A program made the position numbers and the translations under genes. The notes beneath the pieces were generated by a model, which worked only from the letters and a program-made list of their open reading frames with translations, was not told the origin of the DNA and searched no databases. A stretch of 64,000 nt of DNA from Aradus depressus. Lineage: Eukaryota > Arthropoda > Insecta > Hemiptera > Aradidae. Each line of letters opens with the position of its first letter. Within the stretch, counting starts at the first letter, position 1. Below are positions 49,101 to 54,320 of the stretch, in pieces. The DNA lies in NCBI GenBank assembly GCA_963662175.1, contig OY759218.1, positions 24,760,051 to 24,824,050 of the forward strand. The letters run 5' to 3'.

Positions 49101-49418
49101 TAGAGAGTGATTTTAGTTTCACTGTTCTCCGATTCTGGACTGATGAGTTCTCTACAGGTTGCTCTTCGACAGTAGTTTTTACCACATTTATTTACCATTA
49201 AAAAAGTATTATAATGAAAACGTTTGTTTTTAATATATTACAGGTTTAAAAAAATGGGATTACAATCAACATTTGACGAGTTCAAGTAAAACAAAAAAAT
49301 GACAAAACTTACCCTGAAAAGCAGCTTCAAACTGTGTTTTATCAATGAGTGCAGCTACTACCCGGATGAAAACAATTAAAATGACAGTGCGGGAAATACT
49401 TTCTGCGGACCGAAACAT
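16669..49418 (-). CDS. Secreted EGF/laminin-G protein, pikachurin/agrin-like (13 exons, complete)
   Basis: Thirteen exons join in one frame of 2349 nt (782 residues plus stop): 49418-49313, 35165-35049, 26781-26515, 26427-26226, 24981-24837, 23210-23021, 22910-22774, 21583-21360, 20434-20206, 19433-19189, 18114-17881, 17482-17379, 16817-16669. Layout: signal peptide (residues 1 to about 24), EGF (about 38-73), acidic linker (about 75-135), cysteine-rich EGF-like segment (136-162), LamG1 (about 165-340), EGF (343-385), LamG2 (about 389-545), EGF-like (555-600), LamG3 (about 603-780). This repeated EGF-LamG order is known from pikachurin (EGFLAM), agrin and perlecan domain V, extracellular-matrix proteins that bind dystroglycan and similar receptors. 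No transmembrane segment is seen. Assignment among these three is by domain order only. Introns 1 and 2 (14 and 8 kb) are packed with transposons, and intron 8 is GC-AG. Confidence 0.9.
16970..17320. repeat. Dispersed repeat with GGTATAAGAAAGTCCTGT motif
   Basis: Contains segments (ACCAGTATGAAATGA, GAGAGAGA..GTGATCTGTAAG, TTGGTATAAGAAAGTCCTGT) that recur at 36370-36545 and, diverged, at 28225-28380. It lies in intron 12 of the LamG gene, close to exon 12. Probably a MITE family, but the ends are not defined. Confidence 0.5.
17379..17482 (-). CDS. LamG/EGF gene exon 12 (LamG3)
   Basis: 104 nt, acceptor TTGTTCCAG, donor GTATCG. It encodes [20 protein letters not shown] and GLYIG, the LamG strand pair with 'VD' and 'LYIGG' (the last G is completed in exon 13). 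Confidence 0.9.
17881..18114 (-). CDS. LamG/EGF gene exon 11 (LamG3 core)
   Basis: 234 nt. It carries the LamG signature: [39 protein letters not shown] and [12 protein letters not shown]. The D..L..GSG and W-H-x-V residues are conserved LamG positions. Confidence 0.93.
18790..19122 (-). mobile_element. tRNA-derived SINE of a second family
   Basis: On the minus strand the head reads GGACTCCCGATGGCCGAGTG, an A box like that of tRNA-Leu or tRNA-Ser, with a degenerate B box (GGGGTTTGAATCA) about 40 bp later and about 250 bp of tRNA-unrelated body. The cloverleaf is broken and there is no sign of a functional tRNA. It lies in intron 10 of the LamG gene. Confidence 0.6.
19189..19433 (-). CDS. LamG/EGF gene exon 10 (EGF-like module, start of LamG3)
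   Basis: 245 nt, phase 0 entry. It finishes LamG2 ([20 protein letters not shown]), then an EGF-like cysteine run ([27 protein letters not shown]). It opens LamG3 with [20 protein letters not shown]. Confidence 0.92.
19735..19972 (+). mobile_element. tRNA-related SINE body, 5'-truncated
   Basis: Lacks the tRNA-like head but has the shared body: GAGCACACCGTCCTTCGGAT, GATGGTCCCGAGCCTGTG, GTGAATAAAAATTTAGGGTA, GGCGATATGTCCTCGTAGTT and the GCCCGGGCATGAATCATAA end. In intron 9. Confidence 0.75.
20206..20434 (-). CDS. LamG/EGF gene exon 9 (LamG2 second half)
   Basis: 229 nt. It encodes [47 protein letters not shown] and TSFIGCIQK, all standard LamG landmarks. Its first G completes an Arg codon only if the preceding intron uses a GC donor. 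Confidence 0.93.
20568..21219 (-). mobile_element. Non-autonomous hAT element with 8-bp target duplication
   Basis: Inverted repeats CAGTGGTCGGCAAA (20568) and its complement (ending 21219) are bounded by the 8-bp duplication CCCTAGGA at 20560-20567 and 21220-21227, as expected for hAT transposons. On the minus strand 20726-20983 encodes the C-terminal hAT dimerisation region ([38 protein letters not shown]). Only 652 bp remain. It sits in the GC-AG intron of the LamG gene. Confidence 0.95.
20726..20983 (-). pseudogene. hAT transposase C-terminal fragment (hATC)
   Basis: 85 codons with the [14 protein letters not shown] pattern of the hAT C-terminal dimerisation domain, near the ZBED5/SCAND3-like transposases. 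The BED finger and catalytic part are deleted. Confidence 0.85.
21360..21583 (-). CDS. LamG/EGF gene exon 8 (LamG2 first half; GC donor)
   Basis: 224 nt, acceptor AATGTCTAG. It encodes [57 protein letters not shown] and TGAATIR. The frame to exon 9 needs the last two bases CG, followed by GCAAGT: a GC 5' splice site with otherwise perfect consensus. Confidence 0.92.
22233..22755 (-). mobile_element. Non-autonomous Helitron in intron 7 of the LamG gene
   Basis: On the minus strand it starts TCAAATATAAAAAGCTGAAA after a run of TCA repeats and ends with the CCCGG/CCGGG hairpin and CTAG before T. About 523 bp, no genes. The start is uncertain by up to 9 bp because the flank is (TCA)n. It lies 18 bp after the exon 7 donor, in the gene's own orientation. 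This is the donor-side partner of the chimeric element at 8405-9614. Confidence 0.88.
22774..22910 (-). CDS. LamG/EGF gene exon 7 (EGF module)
   Basis: 137 nt. It encodes an EGF domain with six cysteines: [17 protein letters not shown], then [12 protein letters not shown]. Donor GTAATT. An identical copy of this exon lies within the Helitron at 8405-9614. Confidence 0.95.
23021..23210 (-). CDS. LamG/EGF gene exon 6 (end of LamG1)
   Basis: 190 nt, acceptor CTCTCCATAG. It encodes [20 protein letters not shown] and [18 protein letters not shown], the closing LamG strands with the conserved G-C. The last 165 bp are duplicated in the Helitron at 8405-9614. Confidence 0.95.
23211..24836. other. 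Intron 5 of the LamG gene, no recognised element
   Basis: About 1.6 kb of AT-rich DNA. I see no terminal repeats, SINE boxes or transposase motifs. The minus-strand frame at 23846-24112 shows no motif. Confidence 0.4.
24837..24981 (-). CDS. LamG/EGF gene exon 5 (LamG1 middle)
   Basis: 145 nt between TTAATTTTAG and GTAATC. It encodes [20 protein letters not shown], then [20 protein letters not shown]. Found from phase and LamG homology: the W-N-x-I-x-x-x-R pattern follows the D-x-GSG strand ended in exon 4. Confidence 0.92.
25018..25085 (+). mobile_element. Non-LTR retrotransposon 3' UTR fragment
   Basis: Contains AGAGCACTGGATGCTTAGAT and CCCTAGGTG, a 3'-end signature shared with 28806-28868, 47594-47650 (minus) and 48655-48735. 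Confidence 0.5.
25086..26225. other. Intron 4 of the LamG gene, no recognised element
   Basis: AT-rich intronic DNA without supported exons or terminal repeats. Confidence 0.4.
26226..26427 (-). CDS. LamG/EGF gene exon 4 (start of LamG1)
   Basis: 202 nt. It encodes [39 protein letters not shown] and [16 protein letters not shown], the first LamG strands. Acceptor TTTCGTAG, donor GTAATG. Confidence 0.94.
26515..26781 (-). CDS. LamG/EGF gene exon 3 (acidic linker and EGF-like module)
   Basis: 267 nt. About 60 acidic residues ([25 protein letters not shown]) give a flexible spacer. It is followed by [20 protein letters not shown] and GKARPNC, an EGF-like cysteine set that precedes LamG1. The in-frame ATG at 26767 is internal. 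Confidence 0.92.
26782..27721. other. 5' proximal part of intron 2, unassigned
   Basis: No supported gene or element. AT-rich. Confidence 0.4.
27722..28215 (+). repeat. ACTTCCCC-family modular repeat with left end
   Basis: Starts in CAGTGAATCACCGGCAACTT, then CCCCAGAACGAAT, and runs through three CGGCAGTTATT modules. In intron 2 of the LamG gene. Confidence 0.7.
28225..28380. repeat. Diverged copy of the GTATAAGAAAGTC repeat
   Basis: Shares GTATAAGAAAGTCACTCTCA and ACAATGAAACAAAGAAACCC with the repeat at 16970-17320. Confidence 0.4.
28474..28870 (+). mobile_element. 3' end of a non-LTR retrotransposon (zinc-knuckle tail and 3' UTR)
   Basis: Frame 28474-28728 reads [18 protein letters not shown], then [18 protein letters not shown], the cysteine/histidine tail that follows RNase H in I/Jockey/R1-like elements. 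It ends RLSTP-stop. The 3' UTR follows with the GAATGCTTAGGTCCCTAGGT signature. 5'-truncated. Confidence 0.8.
29205..29345. mobile_element. Inverted-repeat element with hammerhead-like motif
   Basis: TTTCACAAAATATATATAAT and its complement bound a 140-bp unit. The interior includes GGTATTGCTA / TAGCAATACC pairing and CTGAAGATC..CCGAAA near 29278-29302. Same class as 11637-12130 and 34343-34650. Confidence 0.55.
29480..30030 (+). mobile_element. Non-LTR retrotransposon fragment, reverse transcriptase C-terminus
   Basis: Plus-strand frames with breaks read [28 protein letters not shown], then after a TA-rich interruption LKRNCYTY-like and [20 protein letters not shown] and NNRTLHNDL. These are Jockey-type RT C-terminal motifs. 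Frameshifts and a TA repeat show it is dead. Confidence 0.7.
31062..31564. mobile_element. 503-bp foldback insertion with 8-bp target duplication
   Basis: Arms of about 230 bp start GGTACTTACGTATTAACGCC (31062) and end with the complement at 31564, with a short AT/CG loop near 31300. The 8-bp direct repeat AAATGGTG flanks it at 31054-31061 and 31565-31572. No coding capacity. It is inserted in the DUF7869-like transposon, a few bases before a splice acceptor-like TTTCAG. Confidence 0.92.
31850..33748 (+). pseudogene. DUF7869-like transposon protein, frameshifted
   Basis: The homologous reading moves between frames: about 32178-32486, 32487-32764, 32772-33128 and 33131-33748. Visible blocks are [33 protein letters not shown] and [14 protein letters not shown], then a Lys/Arg-rich C-terminus ([20 protein letters not shown]). 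Function unknown; probably a transposase-like nuclease given the D/E/H-rich core, but that is inference. I give no repaired version. Confidence 0.65.
34059..34162. repeat. 31-bp tandem repeat containing the AGTATAAGTCA motif
   Basis: Three and a third exact units (starts 34059, 34090, 34121, 34152) of AGTATAAGTCACCGTGGTTG plus 11 bases. Each unit begins with the motif found at the transposon ends, so this looks like an array of subterminal transposase-binding sites. Confidence 0.85.
34343..34650. mobile_element. Inverted-repeat element with hammerhead-like motif
   Basis: AAAATGATAGATAAAACACT on the left and its complement on the right bound a unit of about 300 bp. The arms continue with CCACAAACATATACTTAAAT. 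The interior on the minus strand reads CTGACGATGGCGTAAGCCG followed by AAACCGG (34432-34458). The right end adjoins TTATTCATTAGTATT, as in the element at 63680-63869. Confidence 0.65.
35049..35165 (-). CDS. LamG/EGF gene exon 2 (first EGF module)
   Basis: 117 nt. It encodes [36 protein letters not shown]: six cysteines in EGF spacing, resembling EGF modules of matrix and LDL-receptor-like proteins. Acceptor TTTCAG, donor GTAAGT. Confidence 0.92.
35285..35930 (-). repeat. ACTTCCCC-family modular repeat pieces in intron 1
   Basis: Two minus-oriented pieces (35285-35590 and 35815-35930) with GAATGTATCGACA modules and 'CTCAACTCAAAAACC' spacers. They are separated by a Tc1-like flank with GTTTAGTATGTATAAACAGT. 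Confidence 0.6.
36370..36545. repeat. Copy of the GTATAAGAAAGTCCTGT repeat
   Basis: ATGCCAGTATGAAATGATTT, GAGAGACAGTGATCTGTAAG and TTGGTATAAGAAAGTCCTGT match the repeat at 16970-17320. Confidence 0.55.
37137..37197. repeat. (CT)n/(TA)n microsatellite
   Basis: TCTCTCTC followed by about 50 bp of uninterrupted TA. Confidence 0.9.
37530..37660 (-). mobile_element. Ty1/Copia pol fragment inside the hAT element
   Basis: On the minus strand: [18 protein letters not shown], then [19 protein letters not shown]. This is the GAG-pre-integrase zinc-finger end and the start of the Copia integrase core with the first catalytic Asp (HTD). About 130 bp only; no LTRs seen. Confidence 0.8.
37795..37939. mobile_element. 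Small inverted-repeat element nested in the hAT element
   Basis: Arms of about 48 bp (GCAAAGCGCAGCAGCAGCAA / complement) end in TTTACATG / CATGTAAA, with a central loop of about 45 bp. Probably a MITE. Confidence 0.65.
39140..39265. mobile_element. Inverted-repeat element with CCGGTTTCGGC motif
   Basis: CACAAAAATATATACATA and its complement bound the unit. The interior GTGTACCGGTTTCGGCTTA matches the element at 34343, but half of the hammerhead-like motif has decayed. Confidence 0.5.
39396..39760 (+). mobile_element. Non-LTR retrotransposon fragment, RNase H end
   Basis: 39399-39500 reads [18 protein letters not shown] (RNase H C-terminus). After a stop, 39496-39693 reads [20 protein letters not shown], the linker typical of Jockey-type elements before the Cys/His tail. 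Stops and truncation show decay. Confidence 0.8.
39933..40323 (-). pseudogene. Unrecognised coding-like segment, probably transposon-derived
   Basis: About 127 codons on the minus strand after an acceptor-like AATTTCAG at 40324. Blocks include [20 protein letters not shown] and [20 protein letters not shown]. Composition and periodicity look coding, but no domain is recognised and no partner exons were found. It sits in intron 1 of the LamG gene on the same strand. The last 20 or so residues are hydrophobic and may be read-through of a missing donor. Confidence 0.3.
40325..41486. other. Part of intron 1, unassigned
   Basis: AT-rich, no recognised element ends. A TA run at 41470-41490. Confidence 0.4.
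41487..41818. mobile_element. MITE with CTAAACGTGATACCTC ends
   Basis: Ends CTAAACGTGATACCTCATA and complement GAGGTATCACGTTTAG (41802-41817), with internal repeats of GACGGAGTTACGAGGT. A second, left-truncated copy lies at 42055-42205. Confidence 0.6.
42055..42205. mobile_element. Truncated second copy of the CTAAACGTGATACCTC MITE
   Basis: Direct copy of about 41596-41820 (TAAGCTAGTTTGTAAATCCA to GAGGTATCACGTTTAGGCCG) with an internal deletion. Confidence 0.6.
42545..43944 (-). repeat. 33/66-bp minisatellite array inside the Helitron
   Basis: About 21 units of 66 bp, each two related halves opening with ACTAGCTGTG. Larger blocks are themselves duplicated (42880-43260 resembles 43300-43860). 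The unit is a multiple of three, so long spurious frames with a 22-residue repeat ([19 protein letters not shown]) appear on the minus strand; these are not genes. Confidence 0.9.
43945..46975 (-). repeat. 143-bp minisatellite array inside the Helitron
   Basis: About 21 units with a CCCCCCTCCCGTTCAAAACT start, TTTGGGACGCCACACACC, and GAGTTAGCTCTATATTTATA. Two unit subtypes alternate: 'GGCCTTCAGGAATACTCCAT' and 'GGCTTTTAAAAATACTAC'. This indicates spread by blocks of several units. Confidence 0.92.
47220..47515 (+). repeat. ACTTCCCC-family modular repeat
   Basis: Shows AAAATCAATAGTTGACTTA, GACTGATTTCGAAAATCAAT and a decayed right end with ACCGTTTGCATAACTTCCC. Confidence 0.6.
47594..48180 (-). 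mobile_element. SINE with LINE-type 3' end, split by a younger SINE
   Basis: A minus-oriented element runs 47594-47760 and resumes at 48109-48180. The left part has the CTAGGGACCTAAGCATCCAA signature also seen in non-LTR 3' ends, then SINE body (ACGAGTATCTGACATCGCAC). The right part has GACGGCGTGCTC and a decayed head. It is interrupted by the SINE at 47761-48095. Confidence 0.7.
47761..48095 (+). mobile_element. Full-length tRNA-derived SINE with 13-bp target duplication
   Basis: Flanked by ACCATTGTTTAAC at 47748-47760 and 48096-48108. The head has an A box (TAGCTCAGTGGTA, 47772-47784) and B box (GGTTCGTAACC). The body has GCACGCCGTCCTTCGGATGG, and the element ends in CATGAGTCATAAAACCTAAC with CCTAA repeats. 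The head is tRNA-like but no functional tRNA is expected. Confidence 0.93.
48303..48595 (+). mobile_element. tRNA-derived SINE, diverged
   Basis: Head CCGGTAGCTCAGACGTAGCG and B-box-like GGATTCGTAACCC, body GAGCACGCCGTCCTTCGGAT, end GCCCGGACATGAGTCACAAT. Confidence 0.8.
48655..48738 (+). mobile_element. Non-LTR 3' end fragment
   Basis: GGGATAAGAGTATTGGATGC, GTAGGTCCCTAGGTGCACAC and CCAGCCCTCC, the shared 3'-end signature, followed by TATATATA. Confidence 0.6.
49313..49418 (-). CDS. LamG/EGF gene exon 1 (start codon, signal peptide)
   Basis: ATG at 49418-49416 begins [20 protein letters not shown] followed by [15 protein letters not shown], a signal peptide with a VILIVFI core. Donor GTAAGT in phase 1 joins exactly to exon 2, completing a Gly codon. 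The start is chosen because it is the only ATG giving a secretory leader and the upstream DNA is non-coding and A-rich. Confidence 0.85.
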
Positions 49419-49479
49419 ATTTTCTTTACCTTTTTTTTTTTTTTCTTTTTTTTACGGGCCAGGACTAATTCAAGCCCGG

Positions 49480-49620
49480 GTGCCCTCACCCCACTGAACG
49501 GGGGAGCTCTCCAGCCGGTATATCGAACTGTTTCTAAACCCCGCCCCCAGCGCAAATCTCATTGGTTCAACAATTTTCAACCCCTCTACCGCCCCCGTAT
49601 AATCAGTTTCGAATTGTCTC
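49480..49620 (-). promoter_or_regulatory. Candidate promoter of the LamG/EGF gene
   Basis: A GC-rich island 60-200 bp upstream of the start codon, in otherwise AT-rich DNA. On the minus strand it has a CCAAT box (ACCAATGAGA, near 49559-49568) and a GC box (GGGGGCGGGG, near 49540-49549), plus a second G-rich CGGGGGCGG. An A-rich run separates it from the ATG, so a poly(A)-tailed retro-insert is an alternative explanation. Confidence 0.35.
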
Positions 49621-49987
49621 TTTTTTAAATTGTGAAAATTCCGGTTTTCAAAAATTTTACTATTCGATTTGCATAATTTTGATAATTAGAACATACATTC
49701 TTTTTATTTTTTTATACTTTTAATATAAGGAATTATTGTTAGTTAGTTATTGTGATTCATCAAGTGCTGGCTTTAAGAGGTCATTGTTACTCTATTGTTT
49801 CTTCGCCCAGTTGGAGCATAACTTGGTAAATCTACCTAGTACGATACCGTCAATTTCACTTAATACATTTATATATTTTTTCCGTCGAACCTCTATTTAG
49901 CTTTATAATTACTCATTATTATTATTATGTTTTACATTATTATTCTTAAGTTGGTTTTTCTAATTTTTATATTATATTTTTTATATA

Positions 49988-50687
49988 CAGTAGAACCTCT
50001 TTAAGTCGAACCTCGATAAGTCGAAAACCTCCAAAACTCGAAAAAAAGTTTTGTTCCTTTCCCTTCAAGCCCTAAAACCTCCATTACTCGAAATCTCAAC
50101 CCTCTATTAGTCGAAATAATCAGTGAGTCCCTACAAGTCATTTTGGTACATATTTTCCCTCTATAACTCGAAAAAATAAATTGGACCTCTGTATCTCGAA
50201 CATAGCAATGTTTTATTTTACAACCTTTACAACTCGATTATTTGAAACTTATTACCTCTATAGCTCGAAGAAAAATAAGTTACCGACTTTTAGAATTTGC
50301 CGACAATGTACACCACTGTTTCTTAGAAAACAATTTAGGAGTATACAATTTATTTTAGGAGTATACAACTCCTATTTATAGGATTACCAATTATCTAAAG
50401 CAAAAAAAAATTACTGACTTTTTTTAATACCTACATATACGACATATTTTTTATTTTAAGGATGTTCTGAAATAATGTTGATTTATAATAAATATAAATA
50501 TGTTTGTTACCTCTGTAACTTGAATTTTTATTTATTTCACCTCTCTAACTCAAAATTAGTTAGAATGAATCTTAACTTCTACAAGTCGAATCAAAATCGG
50601 CTTAAGTCGAAATCCTCCATAAGTCGAAAACTCTATAACTTGAATTTTTTGGCGTCTCCCTTGATTCGACTTATAGAGGTTCTACCA
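49988..50687. mobile_element. Pogo-like MITE (CAGTAGAACCTCT ends)
   Basis: Left end CAGTAGAACCTCTTTAAGTC after TA. Right end TTCGACTTATAGAGGTTCTA, with the last bases and TA mutated. The interior is packed with subterminal 'CTCGAA/AAGTCGAA' motifs. About 700 bp, no intact transposase. Confidence 0.8.
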
Positions 50688-50854
50688 TCTTATTTTTTAC
50701 TATATTTTTATTGTTTTATTCATTGCCTGTCATTAACATTTAATGTTTCCTTAGGTTATACATAGAGACCTGTTTTCTTTTTTTCATTATTCTGTTTCAT
50801 TTGGTTGATACCTAGGGGACGTACGTCTCAGAGTAAAGACTATTTTTCATTTCA

Positions 50855-51152
50855 TATCGCCTACTACCTGAGCGCTCTTTCGTCGCTCTGGTGAACATGA
50901 ACCCGACTCCATTGTGGGTACTACTCTACTGTGACTACTAAATGTTGCCTGCCAAGGTTTATTCACCTATGGTAGGGGTCTTTAACGACTACCTGACATC
51001 GCACAGGCTCGAGACCATCGCTTAACGTCCCATCCGAAGGAGTGCTCAATGTATGTTCACCTCCCAAATAAAAAAACCTAATGGCTAGGTTTCGAACCCG
51101 CGATCTTGAGCTCAGTAAGCTAGCACGCTACCTCTGAGCTACCGGCACCCTC
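50855..51152 (-). mobile_element. tRNA-derived SINE
   Basis: Minus orientation. The head at 51152 reads GGGTGCCGGTAGCTCAGAGG, B box GGTTCGAAACC (complement at about 51088-51098), and the body GACGTTAAGCGATGGTCTCG at lower coordinates. Truncated at the 3' end. Confidence 0.85.
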
Positions 51153-51479
51153 AAGGAAGTATTGGAACCGTGAAAAAATCCGAGATCTGGCTGCGTTTTT
51201 CTAGACGTTTGCTTGATTTAAGCGAAAACAGTTAGTCCTATCGAAACAGTGGTTTTGACAAAAAGTTCCTTATCAAATTTTCAACTTGAAAATGATTTGA
51301 GATTGGCCCAATACGAACAAAGTTATAGTGCTCCAAAGAATGCACAATCAAATTCCATAGGAAATAGTTCAGAGTAAAGTATTACTAATTTTAAATTTAA
51401 AAAAAATTTAAAATAAAGAAAATATATATGTGTCCATAACACACAGTAAGCTAGCACACTCTCAGCAGAATCGGCTTAA

Positions 51480-52125
51480 CTCACATTCGAATTTTTGATC
51501 GATAACATAGGTTCCATTATGTGAACTACTTATCGGACGTCCAAGGAAACCTATCCCTGAAAATGTCTGTCTACTAAATTACTATTATGAAACGTGCTAA
51601 CCGATAATGTGAACACGATAATTCCCTATGGGAATAATGTATCGACACGATCAGTATATGTGATTCCAGAACCCTCTAACGATGACACCTTTTGATTTTC
51701 AGCCATATTGACCAAGGGAAGGGAAGGATTAGGATTAGGGGGTAGGCTTAACACAAAAACTCTAATAACTGCCGATAGAACGAATGTATCGACACAAAAT
51801 TTAGACGACACTTATAAATTTTCTGCGGATCGTAAGAGGAAATAAATAAGGGGGTGAATAAAGGGGTATCCGAGGAGGCTCAACTCAAAAACCCCACTAA
51901 CTGTCGATGTAATGAATGTATCGACATGAAATTTCATATTTGAAGTCAAAACCCAATGAGGATATATCCTGTCAAATTGCCGAAGGGAAGGGTTGGTAAA
52001 ACCCTAACCCGATATAATGATTTTATCGACTTAGGAGCCCCTATGTTATTAGCGCAAACGGTCGACTTGATGTGGAGAAGGAGCGAAAAGTTAATTGATA
52101 AATTAGTTCTGGAGAAGTCCATTGC
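51480..52125 (-). repeat. ACTTCCCC-family modular repeat with left end
   Basis: Minus orientation. Modules with GAATGTATCGACACGA recur three times, and the left-end sequence (GAGCGAAAAGTTAATTGATA) lies at 52080-52110. Confidence 0.65.
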
Positions 52126-52371
52126 CGATGACTTTTTTTTGCTTTACTTAAATAAATAATTTGATAAATGATCTTTCTTTAATTAGAAAATAGTCGCCAG
52201 CGCCGCCCAGTTCGACATCCGCCTCTGCTGATAGACCAATAAAATATGATTCAGAGGTGGAATTGTTTTTAATACAACACGTAAATGCCAAGAATCTGTC
52301 TTAGAACTACGTCCCAGAATCACCTGAATTAAAAGCGAATATATATGTTTTTTAAAATAATAATTATGCTG

Positions 52372-53060
52372 TTTTTTTTTTTTTATTTATTTACAAAGAG
52401 ATATTTATAACTGTATAAAAATATATACAACAAGCAAATATGCTAATAGAGAGATAATGGCAATGTCAAAATGTCAAGAGGGGAGAAATCACCCAGTGGT
52501 GACACTCCCTAATTAGTGACACTCACTGATTTCCTCTCATTTGTAACTAATCACTGTCACTGCTGCTGCTAAGGAGGTCGCTAGGCCATTGACGCTTAAG
52601 CCGTCGTTGGGGAAACATGGCAGAATGAAGGCACGGACTAGAGGATTATTGTGGGAACTAAGAAGAGAAAATATTTTTTTATACTTGGATTTAGCGACTT
52701 CGGTGACAAAAGGTACGTTAAGGTCAGTGTGAAGGGTTTTGTTGGAGACGTAGTAAGGAGCATTGGCTATTGTACGAAGGATTTTGGATTGGATGCGCTG
52801 GAGATTGGAAGCCTTGGTAGAACCCCGGAGTTCAAGTGCGTAAGTCCACATAGATTTGAGTACTGCGTTGTATATACACTTATAAGCCGTTTTGTTGTCA
52901 AAGTTAATTTGGATCTTTTGTGTCTTGTCTTTTCAGTCTCATGTGAGGATTCCAAGTTAGTCTTTTGTCGAGCATGAGGCCTAGATAGCGGAATGCTAAA
53001 GAAGTAATATTGCATTTATCAACAAACAAGGCTTATTTCTGCAGTCTTTGCAGTATACAT
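52372..53060 (-). mobile_element. Jockey-type non-LTR retrotransposon, RT C-terminus and poly(A) tail
   Basis: Minus-strand frames read LFVDKCNITSLAFRYLGL, DKRLTWNPHMRLKR, then MWTYALELRGSTKASNLQ, ILRTIANAPYYVSNKTLHTD and LNVPFVTEVAKSKYKK. This is a standard C-terminal Jockey RT/linker. The ORF ends at 52537, followed by a 3' UTR and an A-rich tail (52372-52385). 5'-truncated, with a frame break near 52850. Confidence 0.85.
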
Positions 53061-53519
53061 TTTCCTGTGACGAAACTGTTCAGCCAATTTATAAATATTT
53101 TATTGATAGTTGGGGGACCTAGAGAAACGAAACATTTCGGAGCGGAATGATTTACCTCTTCTCCTGTGAACATACTGCCGTCTTATCTAGTTTCAAATTT
53201 CGACTAATCTGTGTATAACGCAAAACGCTGTTCCTCACTTCATGAGACTAGCATACTGGAGAAGCTTTAGTTCGTTTTCACGGGCGGAAGGAAGGCCAAC
53301 ATATGTCGACATAGCCTCTTAGATATCGTACGAGCATATTAAATAATCTCGGACGCACCAATTGACTCAAGTTCATGTTATCAGGTCATCCCATAAGTAA
53401 TGTCGAAATTATTTTTATTATTTACTTTATCAGGTCAATTTCTCTAGATTATTTTTTGTGTACAGTGTTTGAAAAGGGATCAATAACTCACCATAGTTGT
53501 CTTTACAAAACTCTGCTAG

Positions 53520-54320
53520 ATGTTCTAAGAAAAGTGAAACATCGGCACTTCCCCAGCGCGAATTATTTAACTAGTTTTTCGCTCTTCCTCTAAAACCAAT
53601 CGACCGATTTGGTTGAAAAACAATAGGTGTTTTAGTCAGAATCATCTGAATCCTCTTACATAATTTCGTGTCGATACATTCATTGCATTTGCAGTTATGG
53701 TTTCTGAGTTGAGCCTCTCCTTTTCTTTGGCTGATTCGGTTGGTAAACTCATTCTGCGGTTTGGATTTATATTTAGAATTTCGTATGGATTAATTCATTT
53801 TATCGGGAGTTATCGTGTTCACGGATATGATTTCATTTCACCAGCTATACGAAGTACAGGGGAAGGTATGTAATGAGTCAGAAATTGAGTTTTCAACGGA
53901 ATGTCATGTTTTCCGACCTCCTGATTTCAAAAATGAAAACAAAATTTCTGTGTACACGATAACTCCCAATAGAAGGGATGTATATCGATACACACTTTTA
54001 TATGTGTAGAGTCCAGAACACTCCAAGGACACCTATCGATGTTCAGCGAAATCGGCCAAAGGGAAGAATAAAACAAAAACTCTAATAACTGCAGTTGTAA
54101 TGAATGTATGTATAGGCACGAAATTTCATATGTAAATTGAAAGCCCTATAAGGATGACCCTATAAATGTTCAGCGAAATCAGCCAAAGATAAAAAGAGAT
54201 CAGAGGGGCTGAACTTAAGATTTAATGTATGTATCGACACAAATTTAGTATGAGGATTCAGAAGCATCTGTGTGTCAACAATTGAGATTTAGCTCAAACG
54301 GTCGATTGGCTTTGTGGAAT
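53520..54320. repeat. Two ACTTCCCC-family copies meeting head to head
   Basis: 53520-53850 is plus-oriented (left end ACTTCCCCAGCGCGAATTAT). From about 53838 the sequence continues as the minus orientation (right end CAGCTATACGAAGTACAGGG, then AGAAATTGAGTTTTCAACGG) to 54320. The junction is at the family's right end. Confidence 0.65.

Noticed and set aside
52651..52977. Plus-strand frame of 108 codons
   Set aside because: Shadow of the minus-strand Jockey-type reverse transcriptase fragment.
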